Below, one piece after another: positions 1-15,739 of a stretch of DNA of 64,000 nucleotides. The translations under genes and the position numbers were made by a program. The stretch is taken from contig CP021226.1 of NCBI GenBank assembly GCA_003999685.1, positions 1,550,001 to 1,614,000 of the forward strand, read 5' to 3'. Under the pieces are notes generated by a model that was given only the letters and a program-made list of their open reading frames with translations, was not told where the DNA came from and searched no databases. Each line of letters opens with the position of its first letter. Within the stretch, counting starts at the first letter, position 1. Source of the DNA: Taiwanofungus camphoratus (lineage: Eukaryota; Basidiomycota; Agaricomycetes; Polyporales; Taiwanofungaceae).

Positions 1-1154
1 CTACGTCTACTTCATCTTGCCCGAGTCCTTCCCCCGAGAGAAGCGTGAGGAGCTGCGCCGCCAGCGTCTCGCCCAGGCCCAGGAGGCCGCGAGCGCGGAC
101 ACGCAGCAGCAGAAGGGGCAGCGCGTGCTCGCGGCCCTCGCGGTCCCGCTCGAGCCGCTGAAGCAGCTCAGGCCGAGCCACAATCCCGTCACGAGGCGGC
201 GCAACTGGCGGCTCCTGTACTGCGCCGTGCACGCGTTCTTTGCGGAGGTGGGCGGCAGCTACAGTGTGCTCTCCATAATCACGTTTCTCACCACACGCTA
301 CAACTACACCCCCGCCGAGGTACGCGTGTTTGTTACACTGCCAGCTCGTCTGCGTAGTGATGTGAACCTTAGACGGGATACGTGCTGACGACCCTGAACT
401 TGACTGACGTGTTTGTCTTGACCATCGTCATACCGCTCGCTGTTCGGCGTTTGCTGCGCCCGCTTTATAGACGTAGACAGCACCTTCCGGTGAACCCGTC
501 CAGCGAAGAGCTCAACGAGGGTGAGACGGTGACAGAGGCAACGGACCATCTGGACGTGCACATTACGGTCGTGTCGTGGCTCATCGCTGCGTGTGCATAC
601 GTCTTGCTGGGCAACTCGACCACGCGCCCGACGCAGCTTGCCTGTTAGTGCCCGCCCGAACTCCGCGATGTTTTCTCTCACTGATTGCACGCTGTAGCTG
701 TCGTACTTCTCGGCTGCGCTTCAGGGCGCTCTCCCGTCTTCCGGAGCTTAGTCGTCGCTACGGTGAATCCGTTGAAACAAGGTGCGACTGCAGATCGTTC
801 CTAAGATCAGTGCTCGCGGTTTGACACACGTCGACAGGGGAAGCACTGGCTGCGATCGAGATGGTGTCAGGTTTGGGCATGTTCCTGTCGCCCATTGTCA
901 TGGGCAGTATTCTCACAGCGTTGGTCTCGCTCCACTCCTCGCATGATCGAGTGCTGAATAATTGGGCTTTGATAGTACGATCTCGACCCTGCCACAAGTC
1001 GTGTTCTGGGTGCAAGCCGTGCGTGCTTCTTGCTATACTACCTATCTTGCACTCCTGATCTTGTCTGGCCTTGCAGGCGGTCGTCATCACAGCTGCTTCT
1101 GTCTTGTTCCTCGTCAGAGATTCTGACCGCTATCAAAAACCGCAAGAGGAGTAG
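1..1154 (+). CDS. MFS transporter, 3' part (5' end outside window)
   Basis: The window opens inside an exon reading [11 protein letters not shown], the conserved end of an MFS transmembrane helix followed by a basic loop. I join exons 1-319, 373-643, 698-781, 838-919, 976-1018 and 1077-1154; the five introns are 53-58 nt and every junction keeps frame, ending in [12 protein letters not shown] and a stop. Later hydrophobic stretches (a [17 protein letters not shown] helix, a [15 protein letters not shown] helix, [37 protein letters not shown]) match the C-terminal six-helix half of a fungal drug/H+ antiporter-like MFS protein. It lies convergent to the repeat-peptide gene with about 500 bp between stops, so it may export the cluster product, but a role unrelated to the cluster is possible. 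The donor at 920 (GTTGGT) is weak and the least certain junction. Confidence 0.75.
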
Positions 1155-1652
1155 ATTGGTATCATCGGTTGTCACTGGTGTAGGTGGAATTGTACATTAT
1201 TGCTTCGTAATCGGTTATTCTGTCGTCTCTATCTTTACTGGACGCCAAGTCGTCCTATTTAACGTTCATTCGCGGCTGTCAATGTTTATTGAACGCTACT
1301 GAGCATGGGAACATGGCGTTCGCGGATGCCATGGTGCCCTGACTTGGAAAATTTCATACCCCATTTGCCTCACCACTGCGCGAGGCAGATATCTACACTT
1401 GCTACAACCAACTGTGTGGCGTAATTGAAGGCGCGCCGGTGAACAGTACTCAATAAATAGGTGGTCAACATCAGATACCAGAAAATGCTTGATTCAAATA
1501 AGACCCCGTCAATGAAAGCGTGTACATCATGTCTGGCACATTTATTCACAAATAATCGCAAACTAAAACAACTCCAAATTCCTTGACATCACGAGATAAA
1601 AAATGTTGATAATTCTACACCCAGGATCCCTACCGGTTCATACACCGCAATT
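1155..1652. other. Intergenic, between convergent stops
   Basis: This 498-bp stretch holds the 3' ends of the MFS gene and the precursor gene. It is AT-richer than the flanking exons and shows no convincing reading frame or repeat. Confidence 0.6.
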
Positions 1653-2725
1653 TCACTTCCTTGGTGCTCGTGAGACTGGGCGATATGAAATCCAGACTCG
1701 ATCGTTACAAAGCTGCACACCTGTGTAATCAGACCAATGCATACTCACACCGAGCATAAAATCTTACCCCGGCCGTAGTGGCTCTGGATGTCATCGGTGA
1801 AGTCTTCATCCGAGTCCGCTGAATGCAGCATAAATCATCGTAAGAGATCTGGAGGCAAGTTAAGTGATAAACGAGCGCTTACCGCGACGGCCGTAGTGAC
1901 TTGCCACATCGTCAGTGAAGTCCTCGCGGCCGTAGTGGCTTTGGATATCATCGGTGAAATCCTCACGGCCGTAGTGGCTCTGGATATCGTCCGTGAAGTC
2001 TTCCTCGTCTAGACGATAAAACATGATATTGTTAGAAAACCAGGAGGCTCAATGAAAGATTCATAGCTTACCACGACGTCCGTAATGGCTCTGAATATCA
2101 TCAGTGAAGTCCTCCTCCGCTAGAGCGCGAGGGTATGTAAGACTCAAATTATGTGAACAAAAATCGGAGATTTACTGCTGCGGCCATAGTGACTCTGGAT
2201 ATCATCAGTGAAATCCTCGTCAGCTGGAATTTTTTTATCAACGCCGGGAAAAGAATGACAGGGAAAAGACGAACTGACCGCGACGACCGTAGTGGCTCTG
2301 AATATCATCGGTAAAATCATCATCAGCTAGAACATGTTAAATATCCATCGGTCACCGGAAATCAGGGCGTAAGACTTACATTGACGGCCATAGTGACTTT
2401 GAATATCGTCGGTGAACTCCTCATCGGCTTAGAAGTGGCAAGCAACCATCAGGAATTCCAATTTAATGGATAACGACATTAAGAGGCATACAACGACGGC
2501 CGTAGTGACTTTGAATGTCGTCAGTAAAGTCGCCAGAAGCCATGTCTGGTTCGTAGCTGAATGTATATCTGCGCTGTAAGCCTGCGCCTAAACGGTCGTG
2601 AGCATACCGAGCGCGTTAGGCGTTGCCAAAGACTTACCAGCCTCAGGCCGAGGCAATGCTGCCACCCCGAGGGTGACAAGCGGGACAAGCGCAGCGAAAA
2701 CGACCGTGAACTGCTTGAAGTGCAT
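1653..2725 (-). CDS. Secreted repeat precursor of a putative RiPP (Kex2-processed repeat protein)
   Basis: Nine exons give a 206-residue protein: 2638-2725, 2492-2587, 2380-2427, 2279-2326, 2176-2223, 2072-2119, 1883-2008, 1768-1818, 1653-1720. All eight introns (47-64 nt) are in phase 1. Exon 1 encodes a signal peptide (MHFKQFTVV, hydrophobic core AALVPLVTLGVAAL, then PRPEAG). Exon 2 adds a short leader containing a dibasic QRR and the first unit. Nine units of FTDDIQSHYGR follow, eight identical in peptide but varying at synonymous sites, one changed to FTDDVASHYGR. Units end in RR, RQ, RS or a single R before an acidic spacer (SDEE, SDDD, ADED, TEED). Exon 7 carries three units; the others carry one. 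A 23-residue tail with one Cys ends the protein. Signal peptide, tandem cores and dibasic sites are the hallmarks of Kex2-processed repeat proteins and of dikaritin precursors such as UstA; two UstYa genes nearby support the RiPP reading. A secreted signalling peptide is the main alternative. If the last intron is retained, the protein ends instead at 1745. Confidence 0.82.
1768..2543 (-). repeat. Nine tandem core-peptide units
   Basis: The units encode FTDDIQSHYGR with acidic spacers. Five exons of the set (2380-2427, 2279-2326, 2176-2223, 2072-2119 and, with a 3-nt longer spacer, 1768-1818) each hold one unit, the first unit closes exon 2492-2587, and 1883-2008 holds three with a 39-nt period. 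The intervening introns have lost visible similarity to one another while the exons stay alike. Ile, Gln, Tyr and Gly codons alternate between synonymous forms among units, which points to selection on the peptide. Confidence 0.85.
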
Positions 2726-2786
2726 TGTGAGCTCTGGAACTTGCAAAAATCGAGGGATCTAATGAGCGACGTCCCGTGGTCTCACC

Positions 2787-2793
2787 TTAAATA
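2787..2793 (-). promoter_or_regulatory. TATA-like element of the precursor gene
   Basis: On the minus strand TATTTAA lies about 62-68 bp before the ATG at 2725, a usual fungal distance. It is the only TATA-like string in that interval; function is inferred from position alone. Confidence 0.3.
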
Positions 2794-3886
2794 CGGACGC
2801 AGAATGTCACCAAAAGCTCATGAAAGCTGGTAGAACCTTTCCAGATATCACTAAGCCGTTAGCAGCAGGTGTACTCCCGGAGATAGGGACTCTCCGAGAC
2901 ACTCGTGCATCCTCAGCATCACGAAAGTAAGACGTTAGAATGGACGTCTTGCATGAGGCCGAGGTCCGACGAACTCAGGTGACAGACTGTAATAGTGAGG
3001 GTGTTTAAAATGCAATTCCGATGGTCACTAGCGGGCCCTAGAGCTAGGGGCACAAGTTCTAGAAGTTCATATACTGCATTCCGATTTTGCGGCGATTGCT
3101 AGCCTGCATGCGGATAGAAGCAACAAAGACCAAGATTGTGCGAGGGCACGAGCCTCATAGCTCCGACTGAGGAATCGTTTTTAGTGCATAATAATAACAT
3201 TGGGTGAAACAGAAGAACTAACTTACTACGCTAGACGCCAATACGTCAGCTCCCAAAAACGACAATGAGACCCCTTTGGACTATGCAACGATGGTCGGAG
3301 ATCATCAGATTACAAGCGCGTAATATACTCGATATTCAACTGCGTGAGCACATCTATACATGACTTTGACAATCAGGTTCCATGCATCATTCTAGACATA
3401 TAAGGAAAGTACCTTTGTAGTTGAGACGGAACACCCTTGACTTTGAATAAATCAATTTAGACGCCTGCAAAGCGCTCTGCGCCGAGCAACAATCCAGCTG
3501 ACCATCGGATTGACCCATGGCAGGAGGAAATTGTTAAACATCACGCAGGATGTCAGGTTCGCACAGAAGCAAGGACCAACGTGCCATGTAAATAACTTGT
3601 TAACCCTAATGGCTGCCAGCACGAACAACTTCAAAGGTCGCTGTTGAGATAATTACGACTTGAAATGAGGATTCTTGGCTCGTGTTCTGCAAGTAGTCAG
3701 ATCTGGTACCGTCAACTGGGTAAGCTTGCTAGGCTGATGGTTTATCAGATGTCATATCAGGTAGAAACTGCATTATCGCAGAGGACATGCAATGCGAGTG
3801 ACTGAAGACGGCTGTGGATTCCAAGAATGGCATAGATACAGTCAGTCTGTGTTCGACATGATGACCCTACAAGGTATGAACAACCC

Positions 3887-4117
3887 GAAACCAGTAGGGC
3901 AAACTCAGTCCCTTACGGGTGCTGTCGGTACGGACAACCGAGCCGGGCAACCCTTCCGAGCGTGTGGATTTCCTGCCCACGCCACGTAACGAGGGCACCG
4001 ATCGATAACGGTGCACCGCTCATGGGGGCGCGGAGCCTACTTACTATCCCTAACTCTACATGTACCACGGTGTACGGAGTATAAACCCGGTGAATTTAAA
4101 AAAAAAAAAAAAAAAAA
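3887..4117 (+). mobile_element. SINE-like retroposon with A20 tail and target-site duplication
   Basis: An approximately 230-bp insert ends in an uninterrupted run of about 20 A (4098-4117) and is flanked by perfect 16-bp direct repeats, AAGGTATGAACAACCC, at 3871-3886 and 4116-4131 (the last A residues of the tail are shared with the second copy). A poly(A) tail plus a long target-site duplication is the signature of LINE-machinery retroposition. The body has no long open frame and is GC-rich, so a SINE, a 5'-truncated LINE end or a retroposed short transcript all fit. No convincing pol III A/B box pair was found. The perfect duplication and unbroken A run suggest a young insertion. Confidence 0.65.
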
Positions 4118-4979
4118 GGTATGAACAACCCTAAAGGAGACCCAGACGCGGGAAGAAGCCAAGACATCCTATGCATACTCCATGGTGTTGGCAAGTTACA
4201 CCATATTCACGCAATTGAATCCGGCGGTGTAGAGTTCGATGGAATTGAGACATTGTCCCACGTACACTCGACCCTGCAGTGACTCCGTGATCAGTTTATC
4301 GTTGATCAGTACCCTCAATCTTCGAATATGTCAGGCCATCCCAAAAGACGAAGCATGGCGGCTAGCCGTCGAGTTCGCACGAGGTAGCGATGTAAATACC
4401 AGTATTTGTCGAAGTGATGACCATAAGTACTTGGGCAATTATTCGGCGATTTCCGTTCACAGCCGGTACTTACTTACTTGGTAGACATGGTAGAAAGATG
4501 CACTCAACTCGTCCCTACTTCGGTGCCTTTGATTTCTGTCAACACAAATATCCCTCTGAATAACAAATTCGTCTAAATAATTTTCTTCGACGCGTCTGCT
4601 ATCTGACAGCCCCACCTCGTTCTCCGGCGATTCTTGATCTGGCCATCTCATGGTTCCATCAGACAGAAACTCCTCCCATGTTCCATTCCAATGCAACCTA
4701 TGATGCTAACGAGGAAAGTCTTCTCCAATGGCCGTCTGCGAAGAATCTCGCTTCATTCCATTTGTTTCGAATCTGTTTGACCTGTTATATTGTTCTTGCT
4801 TCTCTAGCGTGGACTGGACTCGGACATGAACTGTCCGACTTAGCATGCATCATGGGATTTCCAATCCTGCCTTCATCTTCGCATGACATACGTGCGAGTT
4901 AGTTGCGTATCCATAATATCTATGATATGTATGTGTGCGGTTCAGAAAGGACTGGCACTCACTCTCGAGTTCCTAAGCA

Positions 4980-6048
4980 ATGTTGGCGTCCGCAGTTAGA
5001 TACACTCCCGTCGAACAGACGGATGACGATGCCGCAGAGAAATTGTTAGGGCGGCCCACTGATGACTTCCACCTTCCAAGCAAGCTGTTCCAACGACCAT
5101 CCTGGCAGCGGTTCTGTCCATGGCTCATCCATGGTGTCCTATTTTGCTTATATTCTGTCTTATTTCTGGCGTTGTATACGCGCACCCAGTCGCCTGAGAC
5201 TACTCAGTGTGTCGGCCTGCTATCCACTTACTGTACGTATTGGACATATCTCTCCCCAGGCGGTGTACTAATTAGTCATGCCAGCCCCTGCTTACGAGGC
5301 TGTCGAGTATAAAACCGTACGATTCAATGGGACTTTAGACTTTCCTTCTCCCTATTCCGGTCCTCCAAGTCCAGCAGTTGATGCTGCTTGGGACCGAATA
5401 ACCACAAATAATAGTTGTGAGTGTTCTTATTGTCCATTTGGTAGTCTGGCGGTATTCAACAATGCGCTTACTCTAGTGCGACCGATACGCGTCGCTGACA
5501 GAGTTCTCGACAAGATCTACAAGAGTGGAAGAGCCTCAAATGTCCAATATCACGAAGAAGACGGCGGCGAGAGCATGGGCACAATTGAGGTTTTCCATCA
5601 GCTGCACTGCCTAGTACGCATTTCATACTCGGCGCAAGTATTGTATGAACTGATCCGAGTCGACTTAGAACATGCTTCGCAAATATACATACCCGGATTA
5701 CTATCCAGAACTTCAGGACCTTTGGAACACTAGACCCCATTTCATACGTAGTCATCTAGGTATAGACTTCCCCATCTTCCATGAAGCAAACTTTGTATTT
5801 ATCCAACATTTGCAGATCATTGTGTCGAAATTATCAGGCAGAATCTTATGTGCGCTGCCGACGTAGGGGTGATAACTTACGACTGGCTCGAAGAATGGGA
5901 CATACCATTCCCGGACTTCAACACTTGGCATCAGTGTAGAAATTTTGACAAGATTCTTGAGTGGAGCATTGAGCACAGGGTCCATATACCGAAGGAACAT
6001 ATCAGACGGCTCGGACACGAAGTTGATTTACCTGGGCCTCCCCAATGA
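4980..6048 (+). CDS. UstYa family oxidase (DUF3328), copy A
   Basis: Exons 4980-5232, 5285-5416, 5477-5613, 5669-5759 and 5816-6048 give 281 residues; introns are 52-60 nt. Residues 1-46 are a polar cytosolic tail, residues about 47-66 a single membrane span (PWLIHGVLFCLYSVLFLAL), and the rest lumenal. The family motifs are complete: HQLHCL at 169-174, DHCVEIIRQ from 205, then YDWLEEW and a conserved TWHQCRNFDKIL block. UstYa proteins catalyse oxidative cyclisation or crosslinking of core peptides in ustiloxin, phomopsin and asperipin pathways, using the HxxHC-type His/Cys sites. The start at 4980 aligns with copy B (KLLG at the same place in both). It is divergent from the precursor gene and convergent with the ABC gene 470 bp downstream. 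All key residues are present, so it looks functional. Confidence 0.9.
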
Positions 6049-6520
6049 TGACTTGCGCGTCTCATATGTTCAAGGTTTTATATGTAGGCATTTGTAAAGG
6101 ACATGGATGTATGTTACCGCTTGAATGGCCCCATACGCTCATGCACCCGCATAATTTGGCAAGAATTGAGGCCTGAAGTATTGAAGATAGATACCGGCCA
6201 TCCAATAATGAAGAATCACGTCTGAAGCTAGATAAGTTTACTCCCCGAGGGTTCGTGGTCGTAGGACTCAGGCGCATGACACCTCAATGGATATTGACGT
6301 ATCCAGAGTATAGCAAAGATAATCGAAAGACCATATGTGGGTATAAATAAGCTATCTGACGCTGGAATAGTCTGCGATAGCAGTGACATGAGAACTACAG
6401 TAAGAACTAGGCTGTGAAGAATGCACCAAATATAATGATAGCACATCAAGTATGACGACAGGAAACAGACCAAATCAAATCTACACGTTTCAGTCGAATC
6501 GCAAAGAGAATAGTTTGGAA
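6049..6520. other. Intergenic, convergent 3' ends
   Basis: This stretch contains the 3' flanks of UstYa copy A and the ABC transporter gene. No gene or repeat is seen. Confidence 0.6.
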
Positions 6521-12665
<6,145 letters not shown>

Positions 12666-14680
12666 CGCGACTGTCCCGAGTCCCTGTAGAATAGATGTGG
12701 CGCACGATGTGCGGAGTGGCGGGTCAGTAGTAAAAACATTTTAATCACATTTATTTTATAGGTTCCACCGTTAAGAGAGCCGCAGTGACGAGCTCTGCAC
12801 CCACAAGTCGTGAAACATGACGTTGCGGTTGCATCAGGAAATTTCTTTCGGACATTAGATCATATTCGCACGCGCTCCTATTGGCTGCATCTCCCGCAGA
12901 CATCCCTAAACGGGCGAGAAGCGCTATGGCGCAGCTGGAGTTGTGGCGCCGCAGGCGCAATTGTCTCGCCAGTCGCCTCGCATTCGACGGCTGCGGATGC
13001 GCAACGGTCATGTGCAACAATTAGCATCAGCTGCAAGTTCACGTCTTTTCTTCATGAGGGACTTCGCTCTTCACCTTCAGTGTACATCGAAAGTACTGCG
13101 CTCTCGGCTTAGGTCTAGCAACTTCCCCATTTCTCCGTTGTCTTGCCATCAAATCAGTGCGCTATCCGGTCACTCGTGGCTACAGTGGGATCATGTCAGC
13201 GTTTCAGTGCAGTTTATCAGGTCAAGATTGTCCAGACTTATCTAGACTGATTGACCGTTGACCGGAGTGTTTCAAACCACCTTGGACTGGACCCTTATCA
13301 TGCGGGGGGGTGTACAATCCCAGACCTTTTGCGAGTCGATAGCCATGCCTTTCAATGCTTTCATTCACATACGGTGAAAACACCACGCAACTAGATTTTA
13401 CCAAGCTGACAAGAATTTTACTCGTTCTGGATGTGAACATCCTTGAGGCCTACCATCTACCATGCCCGATCCTCGACGCGGTGACTGCGGCCCTACATAT
13501 TCACTTCCGCTGTCGATCCGTAGCACTCTTCGTGCGGTTCTGGCGCGACCAGAATTTCCAGAATAAATTGCCGATTTTCTGCGCAAACATTACGTTCCGC
13601 AGTGAGTTATTCAGAGGGAACGGAAGATTGCTTATTATTATGTAAATCATTGTTCTATGATGTCGGCACCAGTTTATACCACCATTGTGACTGTCAGAAC
13701 TCTCACCATTGTGATGCATGTGCTGTATGTATAACGTATATGAAGTCTTGACACTCTGAGAGGATGTAGCTGCTGTCATGTATTGCTCCGCATACAAAAG
13801 TCTGTCCACAGGGAATGTTGTCACAATGATTCAACGGGAAGTCGAGCTACTCACCTTGAGAAAACATCGGTAATTGGTTCCGATAGTTTTCAGGTTCTAC
13901 CCCTGAACGTTGAACAACAAGTCCACGAGCGCAGCAACGGAGAGGCACAAGGCACACAACGGCTCTTTCGAACTACCTTTATTGTACCTAGCCATGAAGA
14001 TAATGCGAGCACTCGATCTCGAAGGCAGGTATACCGACTGTGCAGCAATCGAGGACTAGTATTCGCAGCCGCTATGGACGATCGTCAAGTAGAGAATCCG
14101 CAACCTCGACAAGTACTTGGACTAGAATGTTCATAACATATCACTGCGTGTATTTCGTACTGCTGCTGTTCAGGCTCATTCGGCCCGGTCGAGGAAGAAA
14201 TGTTGGATCGCAGGCAAGACACGCATCTTACGCAGCGATACCCAGGCCCACACTGAGCAGTGCGTGTACGGGCTTTTTTCTTTCACTCTGCCTTTTCAAA
14301 GTTTGCAGGCCGTGGTCGCAGTAGACATTGCAATGGAAGGTCTCAGGCAGGTGGCTTCCTGTGTTCGCTCCGTAGTCCGCAGATTTCAACAACTACTTCT
14401 GTAGGCAATGCTCAGGCTAGTTGCGGGCCGTAGCGGTCTCAGAGAGCCATGCACCAGGAGCAAGGTCAATGTGACAGACCATCGAGGTCGTGGATGTTAT
14501 GAGCCGGAGTCTTCCTCCTTGAATCGGCTACTAAGACAAAGCACGTTTATCTGCATCGCCGCCACTGCAGTCCTTACGCTAGGTATCCCATCAAATCTGC
14601 ATGCTAGATTCAATTCAGCCATAGACTTATTCTACAACGGAAGATGTTCATCTGGTTACGAGCTGGACAACGCAGCAGCA
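12666..14680. other. Intergenic, 2.0 kb
   Basis: Upstream of the ABC gene and downstream of UstYa copy B. Several short open frames occur on both strands (for example 14408-14698 plus, with a hydrophobic patch), but none has a recognisable domain or exon-like conservation. I see no further tailoring enzyme here. Confidence 0.5.
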
Positions 14681-15739
14681 TCACGGAGCCTCAGGTAAGT
14701 CAACTTCATCTCCCCAGCGCGTTACATGGTTCCGCGGAATGTGGATCTCGTGCGCGTAGCTCCAGTCGAGGATCTTGTCGAAGTTCCGACATTGATGCAA
14801 GGTATTGAAATCGGGATACGGGAGGCTGAAGCCTTTGACCCACTCATATGTGATCAGACCGACGTCGCCGTGGCACATGATGTTCTGCCGAATCATTTCA
14901 ACACAATGGTCTGTCACCACGAGCCTTCAATGTGCTGTCGATATAATCATGAATAAAGATGTCACCTAGGTGAGTCCGGAAGACCTCGGGCTTGGCGAGG
15001 AATGAAGGATCCCAGGACTCATAGTATTCATGATAGACATATTTGCGCAGCATGTTCTATGATAAGGAGCGCAACGTGTGAAGAATAGCAATTTCAAACA
15101 CTACCGCAGTACTGCGTACCAGACAATGCAATTGATGAGTGACCTCGAGCGAAACCATGTAGCCTCCGCCGTCTTCATCACGGAACTTGACCGAAGACGG
15201 TCTATCCCTCTTGCCGATCTTTTCAAGCACGTCTCTCGAGATACGCGTTGGCTTCACTGTAGCGATTCATTTGAGCCTCATTCACCTGATCAGTCGAAGG
15301 CATGTACCCACCCCCAGTTGATATCCTGTTCCAGGCCGCGTCAATCTCTGCCGTGGGATGTCCTCGGTATATGGAAGGGAAGTTGAACGTTCCATTGAAA
15401 AGGATGGGCTGGTACTCGATAGCTTCGAATGCAGGTGCTGCAGCATAGTGGGCATCGTCTCAGCTTCAGCTACAGCTCAAGGAACTTACAGAACGTTGAC
15501 AGTTGTTTGCCACATTGTACGTTGTTCGTCCGTCGAAAGGATAGTACGAAGAGTGCGATCGACACGCAGAACAAGACACCATTCGCGAGCCATGGCCAAA
15601 GGCGATGCCAGCGACGTTTCAGCAGCGGTCGCTCTGATTCGGACTCGGGATTGTCATATAGAGACTGCCCAAGCAGCTTTTCCAGCGACTCCTCATCCAC
15701 CTCATCAATGGGTGAGTATTTGGCTGTGGATTCGGACAT
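14681..15739 (-). CDS. UstYa family oxidase (DUF3328), copy B
   Basis: Exons 15490-15739, 15312-15437, 15120-15256, 14966-15056 and 14681-14910 give 277 residues; introns are 52-63 nt. Residues 1-47 are cytosolic, about 48-68 the membrane span (WLANGVLFCVSIALFVL), then the lumenal domain with HQLHCL at 166-171, DHCVEMIRQ from 202, YEWVKGF and LHQCRNFDKILDWSY. The start MSESTAKYSPIDEV was chosen because it aligns with copy A; the frame is open further upstream to 15931, but that extension has no family counterpart. Exons 3 and 4 are 137 and 91 nt, exactly as in copy A, and all intron phases match, so the two are paralogs from one duplication. Two UstYa proteins acting on one peptide is usual in dikaritin pathways (UstYa/UstYb). 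Confidence 0.9.

Larger units (their letters stand above)
2726..4979. other. Divergent intergenic region between precursor and UstYa gene
   Basis: This 2.25-kb stretch separates the divergent starts at 2725 and 4980 and so probably contains the promoters of both. It contains the SINE-like insertion at 3887-4117. A frame on the minus strand at 4457-4696 and one on the plus strand at 3792-3886, continued at 4132-4282 if the insertion is left out, are open, but I recognise no domain in either and do not call them genes. Confidence 0.55.

Noticed and set aside
1653-2725. Reading the repeat gene as a mating pheromone precursor
   Set aside because: Basidiomycete pheromones end in a CaaX box and are farnesylated without a classical signal peptide; here there is a signal peptide, Kex2-type sites and no CaaX end.
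1653-2725. Plus-strand frames in the repeat region (for example 1788-2012)
   Set aside because: They are antisense shadows of the repeat units; only the minus strand has conserved splice sites and synonymous variation.
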